NCBI GenBank assembly: GCA_002173415.2
Contig: NHNK02000019.1
Coordinates: 1-58,101, forward strand
DNA: 58,101 nt
Origin: Marinomonas agarivorans
GTDB taxonomy: Bacteria > Pseudomonadota > Gammaproteobacteria > Pseudomonadales > Marinomonadaceae
Direction: 5' to 3'
The first letter of the stretch is position 1; each line of letters begins with the position of its first letter. The position numbers were made by a program, and so were the translations under genes. Shown here in pieces: positions 26,237 to 36,138 of the stretch. The notes beneath the pieces were generated by a model. The model did not search any database and had not been told where the DNA came from. It was given only the letters and a program-made list of their open reading frames with translations.

Positions 26237-27184
26237 ATGCAAAATATCACTCTAGCCGTTGCGCCGATGGAAGGCATTATGGAACACACTATGCGCAGTT
26301 TGTTGTCTGATATTGGTGGCATGGATTATTTTGTGGCGGAATTTGTTCGTGTCACCCAATACCCGATTCCAACCAAATCCTTTCAGCGCTTAGTGCCTGA
26401 GAGCGCAAATCAAGGACAAACGTCGAATCACCATGCAGTTCATCTGCAATTGCTTGGCAGTGCGCCTGAATTGATGGCCATCAGCGCCAATAACGCAGTA
26501 AAAGCTGGTGCGACACATATTGATATTAATTTTGGTTGCCCAACCAAACGCGTAAATGGCCATGGTGGCGGTTCTGTTCTGTTACAGCAACCTGAATTAC
26601 TGTATGGCATTGTTAATGCCATGCGAACCACGCTGCCAGATCATATTCCCCTTTCGGCCAAAATCCGCCTTGGTTATGAAGACGAAAACCTGTTATTTGA
26701 AAATGTCGCAGCCATTGAAAGCGCAGGCGCTGACAAATTAGTCGTACACGGTCGTACAAAGAAAGACGGTTACAAACCACCAGCACGCTGGGAGAAAATC
26801 GCTAAAATTCGTGAAATAAGCAAGATGACCATTGTGGCTAATGGCGACATAAAAGATGCAAACTCACTGCGCTTGTGCCATGAAATCACAGGATGTAATG
26901 AGTTTATGATTGGCCGAGCAGCATTGCAAAATCCGTTTGTGTTTCAAGAAATTCGGGCCTCGCTACAAGAAGGCATGTCTGAAGAACGCCCTATTGCTCT
27001 TGCTGATTTGCTAACCAACTACCATCAACAACTGCACTCCAGCTACGACGACTTTGCCAAGTTGGGCAGATTAAAACAGTGGTGTGGCCATTTGCGTCGA
27101 CACTTCCCTGCGATAGAAAAACAACTAAAAGAGTTAAGAAGCTGTAAAACAACGGAGGATTTTTTCACTGCGTTGAGAGCGTGA
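26237..27184 (+). CDS. dusC: tRNA-dihydrouridine synthase DusC
   Basis: An FMN enzyme that reduces uridine to dihydrouridine in tRNA (U16 for DusC). The opening VAPMEGIMEHTMRSLL and the segment EFVRVTQYPIPTKSFQRLVPE are DusC-like. The catalytic loop is INFGCPTKRVNGHGGG with Cys101, and MIGRAALQNPFVF is the phosphate-binding end. The 315-residue length fits. It stands alone, convergent with the lyase gene. Confidence 0.9.
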   Translation: MQNITLAVAPMEGIMEHTMRSLLSDIGGMDYFVAEFVRVTQYPIPTKSFQRLVPESANQGQTSNHHAVHLQLLGSAPELMAISANNAVKAGATHIDINFGCPTKRVNGHGGGSVLLQQPELLYGIVNAMRTTLPDHIPLSAKIRLGYEDENLLFENVAAIESAGADKLVVHGRTKKDGYKPPARWEKIAKIREISKMTIVANGDIKDANSLRLCHEITGCNEFMIGRAALQNPFVFQEIRASLQEGMSEERPIALADLLTNYHQQLHSSYDDFAKLGRLKQWCGHLRRHFPAIEKQLKELRSCKTTEDFFTALRA

Positions 27185-27253
27185 TTAGATGTTTTAGTAT
27201 TCCCCCTTACAGGGCAAACACCATGACGATTGCCTTGAAGCTTATGCATAAAA

Positions 27254-27290
27254 AGACCAAATAAATTCATACCATCTGGTGTTTTGGTCT
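27254..27290 (-). terminator. Possible terminator of the lyase gene
   Basis: AGACCAAA (27254-27261) pairs with TTTGGTCT (27283-27290) across a 21-nt loop. On the minus strand a T run follows. It begins just beyond the stop codon of the large lyase gene. The large loop makes the call tentative. Confidence 0.5.
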
Positions 27291-27292
27291 GA

Positions 27293-30200
27293 TCAAGGTT
27301 TGTTAGGATCAACTCGCATTTCTTGACCCACGGTTTTGACTTCTCCGTATAGCATGACTTCGGTAATACCTTTAGCGGAGTTTTCTTCAGGGAACTCAAA
27401 GCGAATGTATTTGGCATCCACACTCCCTAAATGATTGGCAGGGTGATTATCTAAAGAAATCGCAACCCATTTTCGGTATTCTCCTGTCATACCATCATAG
27501 ACTTGTGTCCATGTATTGCCATCTGTACTGACTTCGATAATTAACTGTCCTTGGCGATAGGTACTGCTTATGTCGTAATACAGTATTTCGGTAAGGGAAG
27601 CGACTGAGGCCAATTCTACAGTAAAGGTTGCTGATAATGGTGCGCCTGATTCATCCACATAGATAGCACGACCATAAGGTGAGTCTGTTGCCACGGCTTG
27701 CTTTAAGGGCAATATCGTTGAACTAGCCGATAAATTCACTCTAGGTCTGGAGTGGCGAAATTCGGGTAGGCTTTCTCCATGAATTGGCTTTTCTGTTGAA
27801 TCCGTTTGTTCATCAAACAGTTTTTCTGGCTCACTGACCCTGTCAGGGTGCGAAGCCGTAAAACTCACAGGTTTCAGTAACACGCTATTTGGGTTAGTTG
27901 GTATTGGATCAACATCACCATCAACAGGTGGCAAGGTCAGATCTGTACCTGCCAGTACATATTGTCCTTCTGTTTTTTGTAGCACAAGCTGCAAACTATC
28001 ACCGCCAACCACATTTACGTTAAAACACACATCACTCCCACAGGCGACTTTTTCAACCGTGGCATTTGCATGAATGTCTGAGGTTGAAGCTTGTAGTAAA
28101 AAGACACGTACATCTTCTGACACCTCATTATCAGGCACATAACGTGCTAAGCGTCGCTGTTCTTTATGCGATAAACGATTAATCATATACAGACCATTGT
28201 CTTCTATAAAACGATTGAAGAATTGGTCGTTTTCCATAAATTGCGGCGCACCTAATACAAAGGCACCAGACTCGAGAGAAGCCGCCGTAATACGACCATA
28301 GGATTCAACATCTTCATTGGCTTGCAATGTATTGCAACGGGATGTGAGTAAGAGCGCGCCATTAGCATCGATGCTCTGCATCACGTCTTGGGCTTTCTTG
28401 GCACAGGTCGCGTCATTATTTTTATATGAATACCAAAACTCTTGAATTTTATCTTCATTGCCTGCTTTCGTTTTAAAGGAGTCAACAATGACTTTATTGC
28501 CATCGGATAGCGGTATCAAATAACGATGAAAGTAGTCTAAATGGCCTTCGTTTAAATCACGTCCATAGACTCGGCTGCCATTAAAATGCAAAGCGGCTTT
28601 ACCATTGACATCCAATTCATGTAACTCGCCAGCATGACCTTTTAACTGGCTTTTATTAGTACGTTGCGGTGCAGTTGATGTGGCGTCTTGAGCCTTGGGG
28701 ACAACTAGGGTATTTGCACCGATAGGCAAATAGTCCATATAATTTTTTACATAAAAGTCGTCTGGGTGTTCACTGTAATAAATGTCTGCTTTGCTGTAGG
28801 TGCCACTGGCATAAAATGTCACCCAACTTGCAGTGCCATTAGCACCACCTTCTGTTTCAATCCCACTGATATACAATGCATTTGGGTTACTTAGTTGTGG
28901 TGTTGTGCCATAGGTGGGTGCGTGCAGTGACTCTGAATGGCTATCGCCATACCAAACAATGGCATCATTGCCTGAAGCATCGAGAATTTTAATTTCATCA
29001 ATACCAAATTCACCGTTTCTTACAAAACCATTTGTAGTAAAGCTGACGTATTCCAGCCCATTGCCTGCCCCTATCCAGTCAGCCTCATTGAGGCCGAAAT
29101 CAGCAAGTGGAATCAATATATTTGTCCAATTACTGTCTAAATCAGTGATGTAGTCACTTAGTGTTAATCGTTTGCTTACCCCTTTAAGCTTGAGATTAAT
29201 ATAAAAACGACTGACATCCACACTGCCATTTATCTGTTTTAGAGAAAATGACAAGGTGTCGTAATTCGACGCGATATAATGCCCCGTCGATCCAACTGTT
29301 TTATAAAATTCATAACCTTTAGAGAGCTCACCATAACCCCAATCGGACAGTAAACGGTTGCCGTAAGCACTCCAAATAACACCGCCAAAATCCAATTCGC
29401 GATGAGATAACGAGTTGTCTACCGCGTTACCAGCCAAAAAAGTCTGATCAGCGATACGGTTACGAATACGACTGTCTGTTACATCTTGTGCTGTATTCGT
29501 TGCGCCGAGAAGATAAGTTCGTAGAGTACCCAATTGATAGTCTGGGTAAGTAAGTGTTTTCGCTAAGGCGCCATTACGTTGACATTGGCTAGTTAGGTGA
29601 TAAAAGTCTCGAGCATAATGTTCTGGCGCTCCCCAAGGGTCATAAAACACGTGGGAATAATAACTGGTGGCAAAATAATCTTCTAACAAACAGGCATCGG
29701 CGGTAACAGTACCATGACTTGCTAACCCAACGGTTTCTTCCCAGTAAAGCAAATCCATAAGATGCATGTCGGAATAGCCAGTTCTCGCCCAAGCATCACC
29801 AAAGTCAATAAAACGGCCATCGGAGGCAATATTTTCTAACATCCAAGTCGGGGTTTTCTCTCCCATTAGCCCCCATTTCATTGCATGATTAGGCTGACCA
29901 AAACTGGCAAGTAATAAACGATTAATTTCTAATGAGCCATTAAGTGACACGCTGAGATAACCTGGACCTTCTTCATAAGCACCATCGGCAAGAATGCTAT
30001 CGCGATGCAACCAACTTGACTCCAGCACAATATCCATCACTTCACGAGCTTTCTCTTGGTAGCCCTCTTCATGCCAAAAGGTAATTGCCCAAAAGGTCGC
30101 TGCGGCGTTCAGAATAGGTGTCCAATTATTGCCGTTGTGAATGGCCCAACGTCCGAGTGTACCACTAGCACCTTTTGGTAAATGGTAGATTTCGATATAA

Positions 30201-31000
30201 CTGTCTATCTCTGCTTCTAACTCATCAAAAATATATTGTCGTTGTGCTTCACTTAGTAGGTTACTGTCCCAGAAAGTATCTAAAATTAATGTCCATAATT
30301 TGAATGCCGGATAGGCGCCCAAGTCAAAAAACTTACCTTGGTAGCCCTTATGCCAAGCCGCAATATAGCCTGCTGAGTTTCGAGGTGCATTACTGAGACG
30401 ATCAAACTCATATGTTAAAAAAGCGCTGGATAAACGATCGATTTCCTCTTGGGTATATTGGCAGTTTCCCGCTATTTCATGGCAGTAGTTCATCCTACGA
30501 ATCAAATGCACAATACGTAATGCTGCATCTCTATTCCAACGCTCTATTGAACCCGTTAAATAGGCGTTTGCGGTTTTATGCTCTTCAATAGAGTTTGGTA
30601 AGGCTTGGTTGCCGTTACCACATTTCTGACCGCCTAGAGTAAATTGATCCCAATCATCTTTAACATTTTTGATTGTGCCTTGGCCGTTTTCTCCTAACCA
30701 AGTGCAATCTGGATCAAGCGCTTCATAATGTTCGATACTGGCATACCATGCTTCATTGGTACCATAAAGTCTTGGGTGTGTATTGGCAGGCTGAATAGGG
30801 GAATTTTTTACTTGATTATTGAGTTCTACCTTACGAGCATCGGTAACATCACTATCGTAAAAATGACTCGTATCATAGCCATTGGCTATCGTGCTAGTGC
30901 TTAACGAGCTGAGCAAGCAAACGGCAAGAATAAAAATATAAATGCGGTTATCTGGCTTACGACTTATGATTCGACTTTCACTGCTATCTTGCTGGAACAT
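27293..31000 (-). CDS. Secreted heparinase II/III-type polysaccharide lyase candidate with binding modules
   Basis: A 1235-residue exported protein. Residues 1-39 form a signal peptide (IYIFILAVCLLSSLS, then STIA-NGYD). Residues about 75-480 look like an (alpha/alpha) toroid of alginate/heparinase-type lyases, with WAIHNGNNWTPILNAAATFW around residue 290 as the likely substrate Asn segment. About 520-950 resembles the heparinase II/III beta-sandwich (ELDFGGVIWSAYGNRLLSDWGYGE). A jelly-roll binding module appears inserted near 590-690 (LDSNWTNILIPLADF, FGIDEIKILDASG). The C-terminal 150 residues resemble an F5/8 type C (discoidin) domain. Substrate unknown; algal acidic polysaccharide is likely. 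It stands alone, with no neighbouring sugar-utilisation genes. Confidence 0.65.
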   Translation of the reverse strand: MFQQDSSESRIISRKPDNRIYIFILAVCLLSSLSTSTIANGYDTSHFYDSDVTDARKVELNNQVKNSPIQPANTHPRLYGTNEAWYASIEHYEALDPDCTWLGENGQGTIKNVKDDWDQFTLGGQKCGNGNQALPNSIEEHKTANAYLTGSIERWNRDAALRIVHLIRRMNYCHEIAGNCQYTQEEIDRLSSAFLTYEFDRLSNAPRNSAGYIAAWHKGYQGKFFDLGAYPAFKLWTLILDTFWDSNLLSEAQRQYIFDELEAEIDSYIEIYHLPKGASGTLGRWAIHNGNNWTPILNAAATFWAITFWHEEGYQEKAREVMDIVLESSWLHRDSILADGAYEEGPGYLSVSLNGSLEINRLLLASFGQPNHAMKWGLMGEKTPTWMLENIASDGRFIDFGDAWARTGYSDMHLMDLLYWEETVGLASHGTVTADACLLEDYFATSYYSHVFYDPWGAPEHYARDFYHLTSQCQRNGALAKTLTYPDYQLGTLRTYLLGATNTAQDVTDSRIRNRIADQTFLAGNAVDNSLSHRELDFGGVIWSAYGNRLLSDWGYGELSKGYEFYKTVGSTGHYIASNYDTLSFSLKQINGSVDVSRFYINLKLKGVSKRLTLSDYITDLDSNWTNILIPLADFGLNEADWIGAGNGLEYVSFTTNGFVRNGEFGIDEIKILDASGNDAIVWYGDSHSESLHAPTYGTTPQLSNPNALYISGIETEGGANGTASWVTFYASGTYSKADIYYSEHPDDFYVKNYMDYLPIGANTLVVPKAQDATSTAPQRTNKSQLKGHAGELHELDVNGKAALHFNGSRVYGRDLNEGHLDYFHRYLIPLSDGNKVIVDSFKTKAGNEDKIQEFWYSYKNNDATCAKKAQDVMQSIDANGALLLTSRCNTLQANEDVESYGRITAASLESGAFVLGAPQFMENDQFFNRFIEDNGLYMINRLSHKEQRRLARYVPDNEVSEDVRVFLLQASTSDIHANATVEKVACGSDVCFNVNVVGGDSLQLVLQKTEGQYVLAGTDLTLPPVDGDVDPIPTNPNSVLLKPVSFTASHPDRVSEPEKLFDEQTDSTEKPIHGESLPEFRHSRPRVNLSASSTILPLKQAVATDSPYGRAIYVDESGAPLSATFTVELASVASLTEILYYDISSTYRQGQLIIEVSTDGNTWTQVYDGMTGEYRKWVAISLDNHPANHLGSVDAKYIRFEFPEENSAKGITEVMLYGEVKTVGQEMRVDPNKP

Positions 31001-31204
31001 CTGAACAACATCCTTTAATCCGATAAGTGATTTTGACCAATAATTGATTTTGGAAGGTAGCAGTAAAAAGTCGCTTATTTTGTAATAAGTCTATTAAAAG
31101 TGTAAAAAGCCGTAAATTGCTGCTCCCTGCTTGGAGACAATATTCGAATCGAATACGCAATTATTTGCAACTCGACAACGACAAAAAACGCACTCGACAC
31201 AACA

Positions 31205-31504
31205 TTATTCAGTACCGTTTTCAACAGCGACAAGCAAAAATTGGTTTGTAGAGCCTTGTAATCGGGCATTTCGGTAAGGTCGGTATTCTTCAGAGTCATA
31301 AAAGGCAGTCGCTACCTCTTTTGATGGGAATTCCACAACAATGGAAAATTGTGGCTTTTCATGCCCTTCAATCAAATCCACTTGAGCCGTTCTAGTAAGG
31401 TAACGCCCTCCTACTTTGCTCACCATTGGGGTGACCTTCTCTGTGTATTCTGCTACCCAAGAAGGGTCTGTAATGTTGGTTGCAATGATTGCTAATACTT
31501 TCAT
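31205..31504 (-). CDS. DUF1330 protein
   Basis: A 99-residue dimeric alpha-beta barrel (ferredoxin-like) protein. Family-typical parts are GGRYLTRTAQVDLIEGHEKP and FPSKEVATAFYDSEEYRPYRNAR. It has no signal peptide. Function is unknown for DUF1330; the fold is shared with small oxygenases and EthD-like proteins. It is monocistronic, divergent from the chemoreceptor gene. Confidence 0.88.
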   Translation of the reverse strand: MKVLAIIATNITDPSWVAEYTEKVTPMVSKVGGRYLTRTAQVDLIEGHEKPQFSIVVEFPSKEVATAFYDSEEYRPYRNARLQGSTNQFLLVAVENGTE

Positions 31505-31653
31505 ATCACTTTCCTTATCTATTTATACATACGCGATTTACATCTAGTCACAAAATGATTGCGACAAATTTGTGCTACATCAATAACCCAATTTATTAAG
31601 GCGATACCATAGCAATATTTGATTTAAAAGACTTGCATTAAGGATTAGAGCCA

Positions 31654-33285
31654 ATGAAATCACTGTCGATACAAAGCAAAATTTTTATACTACTGATTTT
31701 TACTGGGTTGCTAGCCCTTGTTTCTAGCCTAATTACCAGCACTAATCAACAGGCTACACTAGCAGAAGAAACTATCGAGTCTAACGTTCGTGTACTAGCG
31801 GACAATTATTTTGACTCAGTCAACACCATGATGTTAACCGGCACCATGGCCAACCGTGCAATCATCAGTGAAAAACTAAAAGACGAACCTCACATTCGTG
31901 AAGCTCGCCTTATTCGTGGCGAAAAGGTGGCAGCTTTATATGGTGCAGGCTTTGCAAATCAACAGCCCGAGAATGAGCAGGAGCAACAAGCACTTGCGGG
32001 GCAAGAGTTACTGTCAATTGAAGAAAAAGATGGTGAGCGAGTACTAACTTTTTTACGCCCCATTATTGCCAGTGAAAACTATAAAGGTACCAATTGTCTT
32101 GGCTGTCATCAGGCCAAAGAAGGCGATGTTTTAGGCGCTATCAAGCTAAGTTATTCATTACAAGAAGTCGATCAAGCCATTACAAAGAATGCCGTGATAA
32201 GTGGCATCATCATGGCAAGTATTTTTGCGGTTACTTTCGTTTTGTTAGGGTATTTGTTCAAAAGTTTATTTATCAACCGCTTACGTCATTTAGGTCGTAC
32301 TATGCGCCTTTCAGCGCAAAATAACGATTTAACCTTGACAGTACATGATGATGTGAATGACGAGTTAGGGCGTTTAGCAAAGAATTTTAATTCGATGATG
32401 GCAAGCTTCAAAAATAATATGTCGCATGTGTCGGACTCTGCCAAAATCCTGATTCACTCTGCTGAAAAGATTTACACTGGCGCAGAAACGACAGAACAAG
32501 CTATTTTGCGACAAAAAAACAGTACTGTTTCTGTCGCTGCGGCAATCAATCAACTAGAAAGCTCTTCCGCTGAAGTAAAAAACACCACTCATGTTGCCTC
32601 AGAAAAGTCCGACGACTCTAATCTTATTGCCGAAAAAAGTGTTAAAGCAGCCGAAATAACTGAAGCCAGCATAGTACACCTTGCCAATGATGTACGTAAC
32701 GCAGCAGACCAAGTAAACGAATTGCAAAGTCAAACATTGGATGTTGGACAAATACTAGAGGTTATTAGCAATATTGCCGAACAAACTAACTTATTGGCTC
32801 TCAATGCCGCTATTGAAGCGGCTCGAGCTGGTGAAGCTGGGCGAGGCTTTGCTGTTGTCGCCGATGAGGTAAGAACACTGGCGACTAGAACACACGATTC
32901 AACGGCTGAAATAAAAGCCACAATTGAGAAGTTGCAGCGAGATGCAAATGCAACCATGGCCGCCATGAACGCCTCATGTGAAGAAGCTGATCAAAGAGCA
33001 GAGCAAGTAAAAGAGGTGGCAGGGTCATTGAAAAATATTTCAAGTCATATGCAAGAAATTAACCAATTGAATTTACAAATTGCGAATGCAACAGAGCAAC
33101 AAAATCTAGCCGCAGAAGAAATTAATCAAAACGTGATTAGTATTAGTGATAATGCCGAAGCCTCTTTCCATGACGCTAAAGAGAATAAAAATGTTAGCGA
33201 AGAATTATTGCAGTTAGCACGTGCGCTAGATGATCAGGTAAGAGCATTTAAACTAACAGATAACAGCGAGGTTTTCGCTGAGTAA
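31654..33285 (+). CDS. Methyl-accepting chemotaxis protein with a c-type heme sensor domain
   Basis: A 543-residue chemoreceptor. TM1 is about residues 8-28 and TM2 about 180-203, enclosing a periplasmic domain of about 150 residues. This domain carries CLGCH (Cys148, Cys151, His152), a c-type heme attachment motif, in a Tll0287-like context ([16 protein letters not shown], then [14 protein letters not shown]). A HAMP domain follows (about 203-260), then an MCP signalling domain with the hairpin tip [23 protein letters not shown]. It probably senses redox state, oxygen or NO. The gene is monocistronic and ends at a terminator. Confidence 0.92.
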   Translation: MKSLSIQSKIFILLIFTGLLALVSSLITSTNQQATLAEETIESNVRVLADNYFDSVNTMMLTGTMANRAIISEKLKDEPHIREARLIRGEKVAALYGAGFANQQPENEQEQQALAGQELLSIEEKDGERVLTFLRPIIASENYKGTNCLGCHQAKEGDVLGAIKLSYSLQEVDQAITKNAVISGIIMASIFAVTFVLLGYLFKSLFINRLRHLGRTMRLSAQNNDLTLTVHDDVNDELGRLAKNFNSMMASFKNNMSHVSDSAKILIHSAEKIYTGAETTEQAILRQKNSTVSVAAAINQLESSSAEVKNTTHVASEKSDDSNLIAEKSVKAAEITEASIVHLANDVRNAADQVNELQSQTLDVGQILEVISNIAEQTNLLALNAAIEAARAGEAGRGFAVVADEVRTLATRTHDSTAEIKATIEKLQRDANATMAAMNASCEEADQRAEQVKEVAGSLKNISSHMQEINQLNLQIANATEQQNLAAEEINQNVISISDNAEASFHDAKENKNVSEELLQLARALDDQVRAFKLTDNSEVFAE

Positions 33286-33357
33286 AGCTTAAAACAAATG
33301 GTTACTCGAACAGTTTAAATACTTTTTCTGAAAAATAAGTCTCGTAAAATACAAAAG

Positions 33358-33387
33358 GAGTGAGCCAAAAGACTCACTCACTTTTTT
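33358..33387 (+). terminator. Terminator after the chemoreceptor gene
   Basis: GAGTGAG (33358-33364) pairs with CTCACTC (33373-33379) over an 8-nt loop, followed by a T run at 33382-33387. It overlaps the last codons of the convergent DUF3833 gene. Confidence 0.7.
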
Positions 33388-33941
33388 AAAATAACAAGGC
33401 TAACTGAGCCAACTTGAAAACCGAATTTAGTCAGGATTGACTCATTCATTAATATTTTGTCTTGTACTAGGTACATGCGATCATCAACGTGAATATCAAG
33501 CGTATCGCCCTTGTAGGGAATTTGTAACACATATTCCATAAACAAGGCGTTACCTGAGGTTTTTAAATGGCCACTGCCTGTGACATCATTGGCTGTAGCA
33601 ATATAACCACCTTGCTCATGTGGCGTTAGAATCCAGGTACGCTGCTCAAGCTCACCATCATCGAAAAAAAAGTCTTCTTCAAGACGACCAATACCATTCT
33701 CCCATGTTCCAACAAGATCTGCGTTAAAATAGCGTATTACTTTACCTTGTCTATCTTTTACTATGCCATGTGCTGTTAGATTACCTGAAAAAAACGTTGT
33801 CACGTCTAAGGTGGGTTTATTTTCGGCGTAATCTGTGACCTCTACGGAGGAACACGCTGTTAACCCTACCGCGAATAAAAGAAGACAAGCTAGTAAGCTC
33901 GTTTTGTTTAACCTCGATGTTTCCGTACTGCCCTTTGCCAT
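33378..33941 (-). CDS. DUF3833 lipoprotein
   Basis: A predicted lipoprotein of 187 residues. The start at 33941 has an AGG site, and the signal peptide ends with lipobox LTAC (Cys30). The mature part matches DUF3833 (FFSGNLTAHGIVKDRQGKVIRYFNAD, then LVGTW and RTWILTPHEQGGYIATANDV), a lipocalin-like family commonly placed beside Cfa/ChrR genes. It is the distal member of the stress-lipid cluster. Exact function unknown. Confidence 0.85.
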   Translation of the reverse strand: MAKGSTETSRLNKTSLLACLLLFAVGLTACSSVEVTDYAENKPTLDVTTFFSGNLTAHGIVKDRQGKVIRYFNADLVGTWENGIGRLEEDFFFDDGELEQRTWILTPHEQGGYIATANDVTGSGHLKTSGNALFMEYVLQIPYKGDTLDIHVDDRMYLVQDKILMNESILTKFGFQVGSVSLVILKK

Positions 33942-34054
33942 ACTAAAACCTACTCTTAACTTAAATGAATATATATTTGTTAACTCACTTATTGCACCAA
34001 ACTTCACTCACTCATAAAACAAACATGGTTAAATGTTTTTATTTGTCTACATTT

Positions 34055-34768
34055 TTATTGGCTGGGAAAGTACTCATAATGAATGTCAACAATTTGATAG
34101 TCGCCATCGGCATCTGAGATATTGCCACGACCAATAAAACGCGTCAGATATTTGGTGTCTTGGTTGTAAGCTAAATGCACAGAACTAACCAATAGTTTCA
34201 GCCACCATGCCTTGGTTTCGATAGATAAACAAAGTGAGTTTTCGATATTTCTGATACAAGCAACTTTTTGCATTTCGAATGGAATCAACGCTAGTTGACT
34301 AGGAACTAGAAAGTCTACTTGTTGACGTTCGCCATTTGATAACGCGTCCCAATTCTCCCTCACGAACTCATCAAAACCTGCATCAATGACAAGACGTTTG
34401 TCTGTTAAATCAATTGTTTTCGATTCGGCTTTGCTTTCTGTATCTTCTTTGTAAGTAATCTTCAGTGTTTGGTTTTTTATCTGCACATCGATTAGTTCAC
34501 CGTTTAACTCATTTTGTTGCCTAAAATTTGGGGAAACTCTTGATCGAGCATATTCTAAATTTTTTACGGCAAATACAGTATTTTCAGGATCACTGTAACG
34601 AACTTGGTGTTCCGTTGCTGACGGTTTTATATGCTCTTCAATATAAACCAACTCGCCTGTTTTTTTGTCATATGCACGACCAACAGCCCTACCGACCATA
34701 TCGTCGGCATAAAGTATATGACTGAAAAATACAGAAACCATTACCGTAGAAAGTAAACATTTATTCAT
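34055..34768 (-). CDS. Exported protein of unknown function in the Cfa/ChrR cluster
   Basis: I do not recognise a named family. The 237-residue protein has a cleavable signal peptide (residues 1-21, ...SHILYA-DD). The rest is mixed beta/alpha with LVIDAGFDEFVRENWDALSNGERQQVDFLVPSQLALIPF in the middle. Two Cys (about 163 and 170) may form a disulfide. It overlaps the DUF2878 gene by 8 bp and precedes the DUF3833 lipoprotein, so it probably works in the periplasm with that group on envelope lipids. Confidence 0.7.
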   Translation of the reverse strand: MNKCLLSTVMVSVFFSHILYADDMVGRAVGRAYDKKTGELVYIEEHIKPSATEHQVRYSDPENTVFAVKNLEYARSRVSPNFRQQNELNGELIDVQIKNQTLKITYKEDTESKAESKTIDLTDKRLVIDAGFDEFVRENWDALSNGERQQVDFLVPSQLALIPFEMQKVACIRNIENSLCLSIETKAWWLKLLVSSVHLAYNQDTKYLTRFIGRGNISDADGDYQIVDIHYEYFPSQ

Positions 34769-35300
34769 GGTGTAAACCTAACTTTTTCATGTAAAAAATA
34801 CCGCTGGGCAAAAGTACGGACCACGCAATGCCAACTATGCTTAAAAACAACCAAGTAGATGACACTATTGTGGAATTCGACAGTAATGCACCGGCATAAT
34901 AACTGAAAGGTACAACGAACAAGCCGGTGCATAGGGCTAATTTAAAACGGTAGTGCAACCAAAACAAACCATGGGCAATGGTTGAGGCAAAGGCGACCCA
35001 GAGACACATCATCCAGATAGGAACAATTTGTATTGTTTCTGTCAAAACAATCGCATGGGAAAAATGAATAACATTCAATGCTTGCGACAGACTATCAATG
35101 CAAATCCCCACAAGACTAAAAGCAACAATAAAACCCCACTCTTTCTTTTTGCCCATTATGAAGACATGGTGAAAAACACAAAATAAGCAAAGCGCAAATA
35201 CAGCCAATGTATTGCTTGCCATAACACAAATAAACCAAACAATTTGAAAAAGAATTGCATTAATAATAGCGCGTTTTTTTTGCGATTTAAGCTTTTGCAT
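34761..35300 (-). CDS. DUF2878 inner-membrane protein
   Basis: A 179-residue membrane protein with five or six hydrophobic segments. The DUF2878 features are WFICVMASNTLAVFALCLF, SLVGICIDSLSQALNVIHF and PIWMMCLWVAFASTIAHGL. The family is usually found beside cfa, DUF1365 and SDR genes. It is now separated from cfa by the HigBA module and has no obvious ECF-type promoter, so it may rely on a separate start. Confidence 0.85.
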   Translation of the reverse strand: MQKLKSQKKRAIINAILFQIVWFICVMASNTLAVFALCLFCVFHHVFIMGKKKEWGFIVAFSLVGICIDSLSQALNVIHFSHAIVLTETIQIVPIWMMCLWVAFASTIAHGLFWLHYRFKLALCTGLFVVPFSYYAGALLSNSTIVSSTWLFLSIVGIAWSVLLPSGIFYMKKLGLHHE

Positions 35301-35433
35301 ATATCTGCCTCTAATTCTCCTAATTGTATACGCTTAAAGGTACGAAATGGATTTAGTCGTTTTTTTATCTTTTTACCTTGAAAATAGGCAAAAACCTATA
35401 TACCATTAAACCTATATTCAAGGAGGAATAATT

Positions 35434-35787
35434 ATGTGGTCTATCGAGACAACGGATACATTCGATAGATGGTTTGATGCGCTCGATGATATTGATCGCA
35501 CCAATGTTTTAGCATCTATGATAGTACTTCAGCATCAAGGGCCAATGTTGCCGAGACCCTATTCGGACACGGTTTACAATTCGTTTTTCAACAATATGAA
35601 AGAGCTCAGAGTGCAAAGCAAAGGTAATCCAATCAGAGCTTTTTTTGCCTTTGACCCGAACAGGAAAGGCATTCTTCTCTGCGCAGGCCATAAAGCTGGA
35701 AACGAAAAACGCTTTTACGAAATAATGATTTCAGTTGCAGATCATGAGTTCACAAAACATCTGGAACGAATAGCCTGCAACAAATAA
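35434..35787 (+). CDS. RelE/HigB-type toxin (Gp49-like)
   Basis: A 117-residue protein of the phage-derived Gp49-like/HigB family, predicted ribosome-dependent mRNA endonuclease. It shows the family's WFDALDDIDR, MKELRVQSKGNPIRAFFAFDPNRKGILLCAGHK and C-terminal helix. A strong AGGAGG ribosome site lies 8 nt upstream. The toxin gene precedes the antitoxin gene, the usual HigBA order. The stop codon is inside a 14-bp tandem repeat. Confidence 0.9.
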   Translation: MWSIETTDTFDRWFDALDDIDRTNVLASMIVLQHQGPMLPRPYSDTVYNSFFNNMKELRVQSKGNPIRAFFAFDPNRKGILLCAGHKAGNEKRFYEIMISVADHEFTKHLERIACNK

Positions 35788-35815
35788 CCCGCAGCAAATA
35801 ACCCGCAATAAATAG
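35777..35815. repeat. 14-bp tandem repeat at the toxin stop codon
   Basis: GCAACAAATAACCC (35777-35790) is repeated as GCAGCAAATAACCC (35791-35804) and partly as GCAATAAATAG. The stop codon is in the first copy. Confidence 0.7.
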
Positions 35816-35830
35816 AAAGGAGCTAGGATT

Positions 35831-36133
35831 ATGGCAAGAACACTTGAACAGATAATTGAAAACGAAAACGAGACAGTTGTTGCAAACGCTCAAAAAACAG
35901 CAACAAACATACTACTTAATATCCATTTAGCCGAACTACGTGAGCGTGTAAACCTAACTCAGGGAGACATCGCAATAGCACTAGGTGTAAAACAACCAAC
36001 CATTTCTGAAATGGAAAAGCCGGGACGAGACTTAAAACTATCGTCATTGAAGCGGTATGTTGAAGCATCCGGTGGAAAGTTGAATCTGAATATAGAGTTA
36101 CCCGATGGTAGCCATTATGGCTTTACTGTTTAA
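35831..36133 (+). CDS. HigA-type antitoxin (XRE family)
   Basis: A 100-residue DNA-binding antitoxin. The HTH is LTQGDIAIALGVKQPTISEMEKPGRDLKLSSL (about residues 45-76); the N-terminal helix probably binds the toxin. It lies 43 bp after the toxin gene with its own GGAG site. It should repress the higBA promoter upstream of 35434. Confidence 0.9.
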   Translation: MARTLEQIIENENETVVANAQKTATNILLNIHLAELRERVNLTQGDIAIALGVKQPTISEMEKPGRDLKLSSLKRYVEASGGKLNLNIELPDGSHYGFTV

Positions 36134-36138
36134 TAAAA

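Noticed and set aside
27185-27292. Insertion-sequence remnant between dusC and the lyase gene
   Set aside because: No transposase codons, target duplication or terminal repeats could be shown.
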